Made by a program: the position numbers and the translations under genes. Positions 8,529 to 18,103 of a stretch of DNA of 64,000 bases are shown piece after piece; position 1 is the stretch's first letter, and every line of letters begins with the position of its first letter. Source of the DNA: Pontibacillus salicampi (GTDB lineage: Bacteria > Bacillota > Bacilli > Bacillales > BH030062); assembly GCF_042434395.1 (NCBI RefSeq), contig NZ_JBHLTP010000011.1, positions 124,001 through 188,000 of the forward strand. The letters run 5' to 3'. The notes under the pieces were generated by a model. That model did no database searches, was not told where the DNA came from, and saw only the letters and a list, made by a program, of their open reading frames with translations.

Positions 8529-9632
8529 TTAGGATCCTTCCCCGTCACTCTTCTTCCACACATCTCCATCTACACTCTTAATATGCAAATCTCTTTGAGG
8601 GAAAGGAATCTCAATATGATGTTCATTTAACTTGTCGTATATTTGAAAATTTAATTGGCTTTTTGTGACGATGACCTTTTCTGGCTCGGCAATCCAAACA
8701 AACAGTTCGAAATCCAAAGAGGAACTGCCAAATCCAACAAAATTCACATAAGGCTCAGGGTCTGAGAGTATTATCGGGGCCCTTTGCTGCTCATCAATTG
8801 CTACTTGCAATAATACCTCTCGAACTTTATGGACGTCACTGCCATACGCTACTCCGACTGGCAATACAAGGCGCATTACTCTATCTCCATAAGAGCGGTT
8901 AATTACCTTCTCCTCTAAAAAATAGGAGTTTGGCACAATAATTCTTTCATTATCAAGCGTTCGTATTACAGTAGCCCTCATATTAATCCTTTCAACATCC
9001 CCAATAATATCGTCCACTAACACACGATCCCCCACCTTAATAGGTCGTTCAAATAATAAAATGATTCCTGAGATGAAATTCGAGGCTATGTTTTGCAATC
9101 CAAATCCTATCCCTACCCCAACAATGCCTGCAAAAACAGTCAGGGCACTTAATTTAATTCCAATAGTAGAAAGACTTATGAACACACCAAGTAAAATGAT
9201 GGCGTAATGAAAGATTTTATCAAAAGTAAATTGAACTCCCCTATCTAAATCATATCGATTATAAATAGAGGGGAATACATAAGATCGTAAAATCTTAGAA
9301 ATACGTAAGGTTAAAGAAATAATCAAAATAACTAAAATGATAAGAAAGACTGAAATAGTTTGATCACCTATAGAAATCAAGCTTTCAAACATCCATTGGG
9401 AGGACTGAAAATAGAACAATAAAAATAAGATAACACTGTAAAATGTCACCCAGTTAACAAGGCTTTTTATCATTGGGTTAGGGGTTAACCCCTCTGATTG
9501 TTTTCGTCTAATTACTGCTTCCACTCCTAATAAACACCAACGAAGAATGAAAATAACGACTAGCCCTATTAGTATAGGTATAAGATTAGAAATAAGATCC
9601 TCCGCTTTGATTTCTATGTTAGGCAAATCCAA
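8529..9632 (-). CDS. Small-conductance mechanosensitive channel, MscS family
   Basis: 367 residues. Four to five N-terminal membrane helices are followed by the pore helix region AGIVGVGIGFGLQNIASNFISGIILLFERPIKVGDRV (about 168-205). The beta domain then reads GDVERINMRATVIRTLDNERIIVPNSYF. Protects cells against hypo-osmotic shock by releasing solutes. The start is TTG, 9 bp after AAGGAGG, and that site overlaps the stop of the yihY-like gene (gap 6 bp), so the two form an operon. Confidence 0.9.
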   Translation of the reverse strand: MDLPNIEIKAEDLISNLIPILIGLVVIFILRWCLLGVEAVIRRKQSEGLTPNPMIKSLVNWVTFYSVILFLLFYFQSSQWMFESLISIGDQTISVFLIILVILIISLTLRISKILRSYVFPSIYNRYDLDRGVQFTFDKIFHYAIILLGVFISLSTIGIKLSALTVFAGIVGVGIGFGLQNIASNFISGIILLFERPIKVGDRVLVDDIIGDVERINMRATVIRTLDNERIIVPNSYFLEEKVINRSYGDRVMRLVLPVGVAYGSDVHKVREVLLQVAIDEQQRAPIILSDPEPYVNFVGFGSSSLDFELFVWIAEPEKVIVTKSQLNFQIYDKLNEHHIEIPFPQRDLHIKSVDGDVWKKSDGEGS

Positions 9633-9638
9633 GCTGTA

Positions 9639-10475
9639 CTACCTCCTTATCTTAGAAAGTACTAGATATCTTTCTTTGACGAGAGCATTTATCTGCCCAC
9701 CTGTAATTAGAATAATTCCGGATAAGTAAAACCAAATCATTAGCACAATGACCCCACCTAGACTGCCATAGGTTGCAGAGAAGTCTCCCCATCGGTTGAC
9801 ATAGATGGAAAATGCCAACGAAACAAGCTGCCAGCCTGTTACGGCGAATAAAGCACCTCTCCAAACTTCCTTTAGCCGTAATGGGACGTGTGGAACCCAT
9901 TTATATAGAAAGAGAAGCACAATAAAAAACAAAATAGAGGATAATCCCCACCTTATAACCTCCCACAGGGTCAAGAACGTGGTCGTGAAGCTAAAATAGA
10001 AAAATATCCCTCTCCCAATTAATTTACCAAAAACAGATAATAAGAGAGCAATGAGAATAATGAAGGTAAAGGCAAACAACAACCAAACCGATAACGCTCT
10101 TTGTACTAAAAAATGCCGCTTCGACCGAACTTGATAGGCTTGATCCATTGCTTTTATGATGGCGTTCATCCCATTACTTGCAGCCCATAATGTCCCAATG
10201 ATACCAAGGGACAATAGACCGCCATGCTGCTGATATAAGATATCCTGAACATTGGACTCTATTAATTCGTACGCTCCATCAGGCGCATACGTGTGAACAA
10301 ATTCCATTATTCGTTCCTCTGATATATTTATATACCCTATTAAAGTGGTGAGAAAAAATAAAAACGGAAACAATGATAATAAAAAGAAGTACGATAGCTG
10401 AGCAGATAACCCTGCTACGTCATCTTCCCCCATTCTCTTCCATAAGCTGCGTATAAAAGGCCAGATGCTTCTCAA
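9639..10475 (-). CDS. YihY/BrkB-family membrane protein
   Basis: 278 residues with about six membrane segments. The family motif is DVAGLSAQLSYFFLLSLFPFLFFL near the N-terminus; GTLWAASNGMNAIIKAMDQAY and YGSLGGVIVLMIWFYLSG follow. Once proposed to be RNase BN, the family is now regarded as inner-membrane proteins of unknown function. AGGTGG overlaps an upstream GTG and lies 8 bp before TTG at 10475, so the TTG is preferred. Cotranscribed with the MscS channel gene, which suggests an envelope or osmotic role. Confidence 0.85.
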   Translation of the reverse strand: MRSIWPFIRSLWKRMGEDDVAGLSAQLSYFFLLSLFPFLFFLTTLIGYINISEERIMEFVHTYAPDGAYELIESNVQDILYQQHGGLLSLGIIGTLWAASNGMNAIIKAMDQAYQVRSKRHFLVQRALSVWLLFAFTFIILIALLLSVFGKLIGRGIFFYFSFTTTFLTLWEVIRWGLSSILFFIVLLFLYKWVPHVPLRLKEVWRGALFAVTGWQLVSLAFSIYVNRWGDFSATYGSLGGVIVLMIWFYLSGIILITGGQINALVKERYLVLSKIRR

Positions 10476-10673
10476 TGTGGCGCCCACCTATCTAGAAAAC
10501 TGTACTATTAGGAATGTATGGCAGGACCACCCTTATTATGTACAAACCATTCGGGAAACGAAAAGATTGACACTTACCCTAATATTCGATAATGTTTTTC
10601 TTTGGTTGCTATCACATGAAGCAATACAAGAAGAACATACTAACGAACAACGGAATAAGCATGGAGGTTTACG

Positions 10674-11537
10674 ATGAATAATACTACCAAAGGAATACTC
10701 TTATTATTATCCTCTGCATTTGGTTTTGCTATCATGTCTGCCTTTGTAAAGCTGTCTGGAGACTTACCCACGGTACAAAAGACGATGTTTCGAAACCTAG
10801 TCACAGCCATTATCGCCTTAGGCTTCGTATTAAAAAATAATGAGCGGATTTTTGGGGAAAAGAAAAACCAGAAATATCTATTACTGCGGTCTAGCTTTGG
10901 AACGCTAGGGATGGTTTTGTACTTTTACGCAATAGATCATCTTGTGTTATCAGATGCAGATATGCTAAATAAACTGAGCCCATTTTTATTAATTATATTC
11001 TCTGCTATTTTCCTAAAGGAAAAAGCAAAAAAATATCAAATTGCAGCCGTAATCATCGCATTTATAGGAACGCTGTTTGTCATTAAACCAGCCTTTTCTC
11101 TTGAAATAATTCCATATGGCGCAGGTCTATTATCCGCTATATTTGCGGCTGGAGCATACACAGTCTTACGTTTTCTTGGAGATAAGGAGCAATTCTATAC
11201 CATAGTATTTTATTTCTCCTTTTTCTCTACGGTTGTATTACTCCCATTCGTTATTATATTTTACGAACCAATGTCCTTACAGCAAATGGTGTACCTGCTC
11301 CTTGCCGGAGGCTTTGCCACTATAGGACAATTTGGTATTACGGTGGCTTATAAATACGCTCCAGCGAAAGAGATTTCTATTTACTTTTATTCCACCATTA
11401 TTTATACATCTGTACTCAGTATGGTTCTCTTCAACCAATTCCCTGATTTATACAGCATTATCGGGTATATTATTATTTTTAGTGCATCCTTCTATATGTA
11501 CTTAAAAAACAAAAAAACAAGAGAAATTACTAATTAA
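10674..11537 (+). CDS. EamA/DMT-family transporter
   Basis: 287 residues, ten predicted membrane helices formed by two EamA repeats (about 5-135 and 147-280). The N-terminus GILLLLSSAFGFAIMSAFVKLSGD is typical of the drug/metabolite transporter superfamily. ATG with GGAGG 6 bp upstream. Substrate unknown; such proteins usually export metabolites or amino-acid derivatives. A modest hairpin follows. Confidence 0.85.
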   Translation: MNNTTKGILLLLSSAFGFAIMSAFVKLSGDLPTVQKTMFRNLVTAIIALGFVLKNNERIFGEKKNQKYLLLRSSFGTLGMVLYFYAIDHLVLSDADMLNKLSPFLLIIFSAIFLKEKAKKYQIAAVIIAFIGTLFVIKPAFSLEIIPYGAGLLSAIFAAGAYTVLRFLGDKEQFYTIVFYFSFFSTVVLLPFVIIFYEPMSLQQMVYLLLAGGFATIGQFGITVAYKYAPAKEISIYFYSTIIYTSVLSMVLFNQFPDLYSIIGYIIIFSASFYMYLKNKKTREITN

Positions 11538-11546
11538 TATCGTTCT

Positions 11547-11572
11547 GCACCGGATGTAATTCGGTGCTTTTC
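11547..11572 (+). terminator. Probable terminator of the EamA gene
   Basis: Short stem GCACCG (11547-11552)/CGGTGC (11562-11567) followed by TTTTCT. Confidence 0.6.
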
Positions 11573-11706
11573 TACTGTATAATAGTAAAAAATAAATATA
11601 TATTTTGAATATATCTTTTTAAAAGAGTATGATAGGAATTAGGACATTCTAGCTTTCTTCATTAGGGGGAATATGGGAAGCAGCTGATTAAGTAGGAGGG
11701 TACGAA

Positions 11707-12276
11707 TTGAGCAATTATTCTATGGAAGAAGCCATTCTATTTAGTCATAGGATGACCCAACTCAGCAAAGCTTTATGGAAAGCCATTGAGAAAGACTGGC
11801 GTGCTTGGGTAAAGCCACACGGTCTGAATATCAATGAGCACCATATTCTCTGGATCTTATACGAAAAAAATGGAACAACCATCTCAGATTTATCAAATCA
11901 TGGAGCTATGCATGTATCTACCGCATTCAACTTCTCAAAAAAATTAGAAGAAAGAGAACTCATCTCCTTTTCCAAAAATGATGATGATAAACGAAATACT
12001 TATTTATCTCTAACAGAGGATGGAGATACTTTATTTAAGGAAACCCTTCGCACCTTCAATCCATACGAGCATGCTATTCTAAATGCGATGGAACCATTTC
12101 AAAACATTTATGGGAGTATGCCTGAATTTAAAGAGGTATCTGCCATCATCAGGGAATTATATGATATTGACTATGATCTAGATACAAGCATAGAAGAACG
12201 GATGTTGTCCGATATGACTAAAGATCCAGAACGGGAATATGCTGTAGCAACTTCACAAGGCAAAAAAAGCAGGTAG
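11707..12276 (+). CDS. hpr: Transition-state regulator Hpr (ScoC)
   Basis: 189-residue MarR-family regulator. The segments LSKALWKAIEKDW, NINEHHILWILYEKNG and MHVSTAFNFSKKLEERELISFSKNDDDKRNTY are almost the B. subtilis Hpr sequence. Hpr represses protease and sporulation genes during exponential growth. TTG start, 7 bp after AGGAGG at 11694-11699. The C-terminus is slightly shorter than in B. subtilis. The transcript ends in a terminator that overlaps the stop codon. Confidence 0.93.
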   Translation: MSNYSMEEAILFSHRMTQLSKALWKAIEKDWRAWVKPHGLNINEHHILWILYEKNGTTISDLSNHGAMHVSTAFNFSKKLEERELISFSKNDDDKRNTYLSLTEDGDTLFKETLRTFNPYEHAILNAMEPFQNIYGSMPEFKEVSAIIRELYDIDYDLDTSIEERMLSDMTKDPEREYAVATSQGKKSR

Positions 12277-12298
12277 CGAGCTCTACCTGCTTTTTTTA
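12262..12298 (+). terminator. Terminator of hpr
   Basis: 13-bp stem (12262-12274 with 12284-12296) and T7 tail; the stem includes the stop codon. Confidence 0.9.
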
Positions 12299-12425
12299 TT
12301 GGCTTTGTTCCATAACCAATTTGACATTAGGTTGATTCGTATAATCAAGAGATTATAAGGATTGAACATAAAATGGAAGTAGTTTTAGAAGTTTAGAGTG
12401 GCGTGGTGATGGAGTGGAAGCAGCT

Positions 12426-12467
12426 GCTTTCCTCTAGCTCCGACAGAACGTGGAGCAGTAGGAAAGC
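12426..12467. repeat. Intergenic nested hairpin element
   Basis: GCTTTCCT (12426-12433) pairs with AGGAAAGC (12460-12467), and inside it GCTCC (12437-12441) pairs with GGAGC (12452-12456). It lies in a 290-bp gap between hpr and a convergent gene. The GGAAAGCG core recurs in the elements at 30900 and 31297, so it is probably a degenerate member of the same non-coding repeat class. Confidence 0.6.
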
Positions 12468-12570
12468 GAGCGTTCCCTAGACCATACCTTGTTCTCCTAT
12501 AAGTATCGAACCTTCACTATCTATAGTAAAGATAGGTGTACTATACAAACATAGCATGGACAAAGCTTTA

Positions 12571-12756
12571 CTACTTCTGTTGAGAAGTTATCTTTTTAAT
12601 CAATACAAGAACCACAAGATTCATAATGACTGTAACCCCGAGAACATACGTCATCCACGTTGGAGTCGATAAGAGGAAAATGTTTCCTAAAAGCAAAACA
12701 ATCATAAAGAGACTTATCATAATATGTAATGTAAAATTTGGTTTTGGTTGGGACAA
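12571..12756 (-). CDS. Small two-helix membrane protein
   Basis: 61 residues with two hydrophobic helices (about 12-30 and 34-53) and a basic C-terminus IKKITSQQK. The frame is open from a GTG at 12765, but that codon is part of the GGAGGTG ribosome site; TTG at 12756, 6 bp downstream of it, is the likely start. Convergent with hpr, divergent from metA. Not recognised as a named family. Confidence 0.6.
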   Translation of the reverse strand: MSQPKPNFTLHIMISLFMIVLLLGNIFLLSTPTWMTYVLGVTVIMNLVVLVLIKKITSQQK

Positions 12757-12908
12757 AATATTCACCTCCAGCTATCCTACACAAGCTTCTTCATTAAAGA
12801 TAGCAAAATACAACGATTCTAGCAATTCCATAAGTACCAAACGAAAAGGATAAAAATACGTAATGTGCAAAATATTACAAATTTACTGGATGCTATTTCA
12901 CTCATATC

Positions 12909-12917
12909 TGTTATAAT
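12909..12917 (+). promoter_or_regulatory. Extended -10 promoter of metA
   Basis: TGTTATAAT gives a TGn extension plus a perfect TATAAT, 41 bp before the metA start. No good -35 is visible. The leader is about 35 nt, too short for a SAM riboswitch. Confidence 0.6.
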
Positions 12918-12957
12918 GGGGAATAATATTTGATACGGGTTTAAGGGGGAATTGTGA

Positions 12958-13866
12958 TTGCCAATTAATATTCCAAAGGCTCTTCCTGCTAGGGATATAC
13001 TGGAAAAGGAAAATATATTCTTAATGGAGGATGAGCGAGCTGTTTCTCAGGATATCCGTCCTCTAAATATTCTTATACTTAACTTAATGCCAGAGAAAGA
13101 AAAAACCGAACGGCAGTTACTTCGTCTTTTAAGTAACTCCCCACTACAGGTTAGTGTCGACTTTATGCATACGGCAACGTATGAATCAAAGAACGTTAGC
13201 AGGTCGCACTTGAGCCAATTTTATAAAACATTTGAAGACGTTAAAGAAGATCGATACGATGGTATGATTATAACGGGAGCTCCAGTGGAGCAGCTCCCAT
13301 TTGAAGAAGTAAATTATTGGGAGGAACTGACTGACATTCTGGAATGGACGAAGACGAATGTGACCTCTGTTCTACATATTTGCTGGGGAGCTCAAGCAGC
13401 GCTTTACTACCATTATGGCATTCAGAAATATCCGTTACCTAACAAGTTATCAGGCATATTTAAACATCGTGTCATGGAATCTACAGAAAAACTTATTCGC
13501 GGCATGGACGATGAATTTCTTGCCCCACATTCCAGGTACACAGATGTTTCCTATGAAGAAGTTAAGACTCATCCTGAAGTGACGTTATTGTCTGCATCTG
13601 ATGAGGCAGGGGCATTGTTAATGATGTCTAAGGATGAAAAAAATGTCATGATAACAGGTCATATTGAGTATGAGGCAACAACACTTGCTGAAGAGTATGA
13701 GAGGGATAAAGCTAAAGGATTGAATATTGAAATTCCTAGTGATTATTTTCCTCACGATGACGATTCTCAAAAACCACTAAATCGCTGGCGTTCTCAAGCC
13801 TACTTGTTGTTCTCTAATTGGTTAAATTACTACGTGTACCAAGAAACACCGTATGAATGGGAATAA
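12958..13866 (+). CDS. metA: Homoserine O-acetyltransferase MetA
   Basis: 302 residues, full MetA length. Catalytic residues are at the family positions: C142 in HICWGAQAA, H235 and E237 in TGHIEYE. Residue 111 is Glu (GAPVEQ), the residue associated with acetyl-CoA rather than succinyl-CoA use in Bacillus MetA, so acetyltransferase is called. It makes O-acetylhomoserine for methionine synthesis. TTG start, 7 bp after AAGGGGGA. No S-box or T-box is visible upstream. Confidence 0.92.
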   Translation: MPINIPKALPARDILEKENIFLMEDERAVSQDIRPLNILILNLMPEKEKTERQLLRLLSNSPLQVSVDFMHTATYESKNVSRSHLSQFYKTFEDVKEDRYDGMIITGAPVEQLPFEEVNYWEELTDILEWTKTNVTSVLHICWGAQAALYYHYGIQKYPLPNKLSGIFKHRVMESTEKLIRGMDDEFLAPHSRYTDVSYEEVKTHPEVTLLSASDEAGALLMMSKDEKNVMITGHIEYEATTLAEEYERDKAKGLNIEIPSDYFPHDDDSQKPLNRWRSQAYLLFSNWLNYYVYQETPYEWE

Positions 13867-13888
13867 ATGCATGAGTCTAGAAATCATG

Positions 13889-13930
13889 AAAAAGCTCCTT
13901 TTCCAAATAGTGGAAAGGGAGCTTTTTTTA
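13889..13930 (+). terminator. Terminator of metA
   Basis: AAAAAGCTCC-TTTCC stem with GGAAA-GGAGCTTTTT and a T7 tail. Confidence 0.85.
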
Positions 13931-14111
13931 TGAATACTCTCAGCTACATTGGTATTTCATCTAGTTGTTAAGATGGCAAACCTTACTTCTAGTTCTTCTC
14001 TTTGGTTTGCACATAAGAGGGATTCAATACATCGCCAAAGACGGTTTGTGTTTCTTATGTACAAGATTCAAGCTGTATCTTTCTCCAAATTAAAAAGCGG
14101 CATTCAAAAAG

Positions 14112-14591
14112 CTATAGTTCCTCAAGCTGATGGCTCTCTCTATATAAATCAATTCTCTCCTCCCTATCCTTTCCCTTATTGGTATCATACCAATCAATCG
14201 TTATGTAAACGGCTTCCATATCCTTTATATGGGAGAACCCCTCTCCAGAATAAAGAGAATAGTTCTCTGTTTTTTCTTCTAATTCTATAGGTGAGGCTTG
14301 AATATTATTTTGACTCGACACAGATTTAGCGGACACTACATGATCTACTCCATTTACTTGTACATGAGTTTGAACAAAATAATAGGTAGTTTGAAAATTA
14401 ACATCCTGTACATGCTGAATAGTTACAGGGCCTATTGTAAATGTTTCATCTGAGAAGGAGCTTTTCATTTGGTTTACTTGCCAATGCTCACTCTTCCCTT
14501 TCCAATCTATTTCTGTCAGCTGTTGCTTTTCTTGTGATGGTGAACAGCTAACCAATATCACTAGCCCTATCATTATACTCCATTTTTTCAT
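14112..14591 (-). CDS. Secreted lipoprotein of unknown function
   Basis: 159 residues. Signal peptide MKKWSIMIGLVILVSC with lipobox LVSC (lipidated Cys at 16), then a hydrophilic beta-rich domain without a recognised motif. Second gene of a pair, 5 bp after the membrane-protein gene at 14597, so the two are probably translated together. No family recognised; role unknown. Confidence 0.7.
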   Translation of the reverse strand: MKKWSIMIGLVILVSCSPSQEKQQLTEIDWKGKSEHWQVNQMKSSFSDETFTIGPVTIQHVQDVNFQTTYYFVQTHVQVNGVDHVVSAKSVSSQNNIQASPIELEEKTENYSLYSGEGFSHIKDMEAVYITIDWYDTNKGKDREERIDLYRESHQLEEL

Positions 14592-14596
14592 ATGCT

Positions 14597-14899
14597 TTAA
14601 CTACTTCCTTCATGATTAGATTGGTCATCTGCATACATACTTTCATTCAACCCCCAAACCATATACCCAAATATTACTCCTCCAAGCGGGAATATAATGA
14701 GGCTTATTAACATTTCCATAATTCCTTCTCCTGTTATGTACGACTGTAGAGACATGCCATGTTCAACCATATTGGTTATCCCAAAAAATAATAAAGCTGT
14801 TGGCAGCCCCCAGCCGAGGACACCATTGCTTATAATAAAACGACGTTTACCCTTCGTACGAGTGTACTCCCATTTCTCCATTCTTTTATCCTTCCCCAT
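14597..14899 (-). CDS. Small integral membrane protein, unknown
   Basis: 100 residues with a basic N-terminus and two membrane helices (about 29-47 and 65-88), then an acidic tail. GGGAGG lies 6-7 bp before the ATG at 14899, preferred over an in-frame TTG further upstream. Paired with the downstream lipoprotein gene. No family recognised. Confidence 0.65.
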   Translation of the reverse strand: MGKDKRMEKWEYTRTKGKRRFIISNGVLGWGLPTALLFFGITNMVEHGMSLQSYITGEGIMEMLISLIIFPLGGVIFGYMVWGLNESMYADDQSNHEGSS

Positions 14900-15004
14900 T
14901 AAACTCCCTCCCAACTTCCAGTTCTATGGTAACATGGTTGTACTTCAATCAGAATCGAAACAGTAAAATTTTTCATGAAATTATTGCATTCGTGTCCATG
15001 TTCT

Positions 15005-15010
15005 TATAAT
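15005..15010 (+). promoter_or_regulatory. -10 box of the 40-aa peptide gene
   Basis: Perfect TATAAT, with TTGCAT at 14984-14989 as a weak -35 (15-bp spacer). Confidence 0.45.
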
Positions 15011-15045
15011 GTAAAATTATATTCGTGCGAAAGGAGGTAATGTAA

Positions 15046-15168
15046 TTGATTACGTTTGGTTTAGTGGATGAAGTGAAGCGTTTTATCGTGTTCATGATGT
15101 CCATTTTTGGAATTTTGCTAAAGACAGGGAGAAGTGTGTCTTTTTACAGCAAATTACTAAAACTATAA
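15046..15168 (+). CDS. 40-residue hydrophobic peptide
   Basis: A TTG start lies 8 bp after a perfect AAGGAGG (15031-15037), with a TATAAT box just upstream. The peptide MITFGLVDEV... has an amphipathic N-terminus, one hydrophobic stretch (about residues 13-25) and a basic tail. The combination of promoter and ribosome site makes translation likely, though no family is recognised. It could be a leader peptide for the MFS gene 105 bp downstream or a free-standing membrane peptide. Confidence 0.5.
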   Translation: MITFGLVDEVKRFIVFMMSIFGILLKTGRSVSFYSKLLKL

Positions 15169-15273
15169 CTCTGACGTAATCCATTCTTACCTAACCATAA
15201 TGCGTATTCGACTCTCCACATAGATGAGTTTTATGCCTGTGTTTTTGTTGCGTCAGAGGCTCGGAGGCTCATC

Positions 15274-16473
15274 ATGGATTCAATGTTAACTAGAAATATT
15301 CGTTTTTTGTATATCTACACATTTGTTGCACAGTTATTCTTCGATCGTGCTTTATGGGTAATATATTTAAGTGACAAAGGACTTAGTATGAGTGATGTTG
15401 GGATAGCGGAAGCCCTCATGCATCTAAGTGTCGTTTTATTTGAAATCCCAACAGGCATGATTGCTGATATGTACGGCAGGAAGGTTAGTCTCTTTATCGG
15501 AAACGTGCTTAGTGTTGGGTATGGGAGCTTTATGCTGATAAGCGATTCTCTTTCCTTATTTGGATTAGCCCTGGCCACGCTAGGAGTAGCGATGACGTTC
15601 CAATCTGGTGCAGAAGAAGCTCTCGCCTACGATACGTTAAAGGAAAAAGGTCAGGAGCATCAGTACACAAGAATATTCGGAAACTTTACTGCCCTCTCCC
15701 TATTATCCTTAAGTTTGGCTAAGCTGACAGGAGGATGGATGGCTGAAATTAACTGGGATTTTGTTTACGGGGGTATTATTGCTTCCCATTTACTAGCCCT
15801 AATCCCTATTCTTCTGCTACATGAACCAAAACGGGAATTATCTATTCCTGAACATAAGCGCATAACCGCACAATGGCGCTCCCAATTTTCCACGAGTTTA
15901 TCCATTTGGAAAGATGCTAAGATAATCCATATACCTGTCATCTTTTTTATCATGGTTATTAGCTCCATTGTAGTCCTTACCTTCTATGGTCAGGAATATT
16001 TTACAAGACTTGGACTTAGCGCTCCAATAATAGGAGCTATCTTTACATTGGAGGGACTTATTGGGGTTATCATGGCTAAAGTGGCTCATCGGATAGAAAG
16101 AAAATGGACGTTCTTCACCATTGTTCATTACGGGTATGCACTCTACCTATCATTCTTTCTATTATTTATTATTACACCCGTATGGGCTATCGTTTTGTCC
16201 TTCCTTGTTCTATCCCAGTTGGTAACACTGTTTGAGCCCATCTTCTCCCATTTTATACAACAGCACATTAGTAGTGACATACGCTCCACTTTCTTCTCTA
16301 TGATAAGTGTGGCCGAGAGCTTTGCTATTATGATTCTCTTCCCTGCCTTTGGGGTCATGATAGATACCATTGGATTTGTTAATGGGTTTTTTATTCTTTT
16401 CCTGTTACTCACTATTGTTTTTATTAGCGGACAATTTACATTACGAAAGTCTCAAAAGCAGAGTTCAGTGTAA
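15274..16473 (+). CDS. MFS transporter
   Basis: 399 residues, 12 membrane helices. The loop 2-3 signature is GMIADMYGRKVSLFIGN (residues about 61-77). Charged residues within helices and the family length suggest a multidrug or metabolite exporter; the substrate is unknown. GGAGG 6 bp before ATG. A terminator overlaps the stop codon. Confidence 0.85.
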   Translation: MDSMLTRNIRFLYIYTFVAQLFFDRALWVIYLSDKGLSMSDVGIAEALMHLSVVLFEIPTGMIADMYGRKVSLFIGNVLSVGYGSFMLISDSLSLFGLALATLGVAMTFQSGAEEALAYDTLKEKGQEHQYTRIFGNFTALSLLSLSLAKLTGGWMAEINWDFVYGGIIASHLLALIPILLLHEPKRELSIPEHKRITAQWRSQFSTSLSIWKDAKIIHIPVIFFIMVISSIVVLTFYGQEYFTRLGLSAPIIGAIFTLEGLIGVIMAKVAHRIERKWTFFTIVHYGYALYLSFFLLFIITPVWAIVLSFLVLSQLVTLFEPIFSHFIQQHISSDIRSTFFSMISVAESFAIMILFPAFGVMIDTIGFVNGFFILFLLLTIVFISGQFTLRKSQKQSSV

Positions 16474-16484
16474 CTCTGCTTTTT
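16454..16484 (+). terminator. Terminator of the MFS gene
   Basis: 12-bp stem AAAAGCAGAGTT/AACTCTGCTTTT overlapping the stop codon. Confidence 0.85.
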
Positions 16485-16584
16485 ACTGAAACCAAGGAGA
16501 AAGAAGCTACGTCAAAAGGATTAGAAATGGCTAGATAGATTATCGTTATCTAACTGGTTAAATTTAATAAGGAGGAATGTATTC

Positions 16585-18099
16585 ATGCTTCGTTTCGTGC
16601 GCCATGGGATTGTTCTGCTTGCTACGATACTTACTATAGGTTTTACTAGCCACTCATCCGCACAAGCTTTTTCCATTGACCGAATTCAAGGCGACAATCG
16701 ATACGAAACTGCAGTGGAAATTTCAAGACAGGGGTTTCAAGCAGGTGCTAGTACAGTAGTCATAGCGAGAGGCAATGAATTTGCCGATGCACTAGCAGGT
16801 GCTCCCTTAGCCAAACACCTCGATGCTCCGCTGCTTTTATCTAAAACGAACAAGCTACCAGAAGCAGTGCAGGATGAACTAAACAGATTAAAGCCTGATA
16901 AGGTTATTCTGTTAGGTGGCCCAAATGCTATTTCAGAAAAGATACGTAATCAGCTCGTGGAAGAGTATCATGTGAATATACGAAGAATCGCAGGAGACAA
17001 TCGATACACCACTGCTTCCCGTATAGCAGATGCTATGCCTAGTAGTAATAAAGCAGTAGTTGTGAATGGCTCCAGGTTTCCAGATGCAATGGCTGCAGCT
17101 CCATTTGCTGCAAAAAGAGGGTATCCTATCCTCCTTACGAAAAAAACATATAATCCTGGTATAACTCGTTATGCGGTAGGAAAAGTCTCTGAAACCTATA
17201 TCATTGGCGGAGAAGGGGTGGTCGATCAATCAGTAGAGCGAGACCTGCCCAATCCTACACGTATTTCCGGGGATAATAGATATGAAACATCAGCCGAAGT
17301 GCTCCGCCACCTGCCACTCGGAAGGGCTGACGAAGCTTATGTTGTAACAGGGGAAGAGTTCGCAGATGGAATTGCTGGCGCGGTTCTTGCTGCTAATAAT
17401 AATGATAACGTAATGCTCGTAGAAGAGAATTATGTTCCAAATCCTATTAAACTAGTAATTGATGAAAGAGGGTTTGAACGATTTATCGTGTTAGGGGGAT
17501 ACAACGCGGTAGATCAGTACGTGGATACAGAATTAAAATTGCCTATACAACTACTACTCGTAAACAAGCAGCGTGGCATCCCTGCCTCCTATGAACCAGC
17601 AAGGTTAGTTGAACCGGATGTCCCTTTCCCATTTAGCGATGACCGGGAAAAAAGATATATGAGTGATATGGCTGCTGGTCAGCTGGAGAAAATGTTCAAT
17701 GCTGCCTGGAATGACGGAGTAGAGCTTTACGCACAATCTGGCTTCCGTTCCTATGAAAGACAAAAAGAAATACATGAAGCGATTACTCGAAACAGGGGAT
17801 CGGAATACGCAGATAGGGTAAGTGCAGAACCAGGTCATAGCGAACACCAGACCGGTCTGGCGATGGATGTGACCAGTCCAGAGGTTAATTACAGACTCAT
17901 CCAAGAATTTGCCTCTACAGAAGAAGGTCGCTGGGTACAAAACCATGCGGCAGATTATGGGTTTATCATTCGCTATCCAAAGGGCAGAGAGAAAGACACT
18001 GGCTATACGTATGAACCATGGCACCTCCGGTATGTAGGAATTTCCATAGCTCAATATATGGATCGTACTAATCGTATCTTGGAAGAATATTTAAGATAA
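16585..18099 (+). CDS. Secreted D,D-carboxypeptidase (VanY type) with three cell-wall-binding type 2 repeats
   Basis: 504 residues. A signal peptide (about 1-28, cleavage after AQA) is followed by three CWB2 repeats beginning RIQGDNRYETA (33), RRIAGDNRYTTA (~136) and TRISGDNRYETS (~229). The C-terminal VanY domain starts near 370. Its Zn ligands are visible as SEHQTGLAMDV (SxHxxGxAxD) and EPWHLRYVG. CWB2 repeats hold proteins non-covalently to secondary wall polymers, so this is a wall-bound peptidoglycan D-Ala-D-Ala trimming enzyme. AAGGAGG site; own terminator. Confidence 0.92.
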   Translation: MLRFVRHGIVLLATILTIGFTSHSSAQAFSIDRIQGDNRYETAVEISRQGFQAGASTVVIARGNEFADALAGAPLAKHLDAPLLLSKTNKLPEAVQDELNRLKPDKVILLGGPNAISEKIRNQLVEEYHVNIRRIAGDNRYTTASRIADAMPSSNKAVVVNGSRFPDAMAAAPFAAKRGYPILLTKKTYNPGITRYAVGKVSETYIIGGEGVVDQSVERDLPNPTRISGDNRYETSAEVLRHLPLGRADEAYVVTGEEFADGIAGAVLAANNNDNVMLVEENYVPNPIKLVIDERGFERFIVLGGYNAVDQYVDTELKLPIQLLLVNKQRGIPASYEPARLVEPDVPFPFSDDREKRYMSDMAAGQLEKMFNAAWNDGVELYAQSGFRSYERQKEIHEAITRNRGSEYADRVSAEPGHSEHQTGLAMDVTSPEVNYRLIQEFASTEEGRWVQNHAADYGFIIRYPKGREKDTGYTYEPWHLRYVGISIAQYMDRTNRILEEYLR

Positions 18100-18103
18100 C
18101 GCG

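Noticed and set aside
10465..10677. 70-codon frame upstream of the EamA gene
   Set aside because: Overlaps the start of the opposite-strand YihY-like gene and its promoter region; no ribosome site and unnatural composition.
12766..12957. SAM or T-box riboswitch upstream of metA
   Set aside because: The leader after the -10 box is only about 35 nt, too short, and no T-box or S-box motif is visible.
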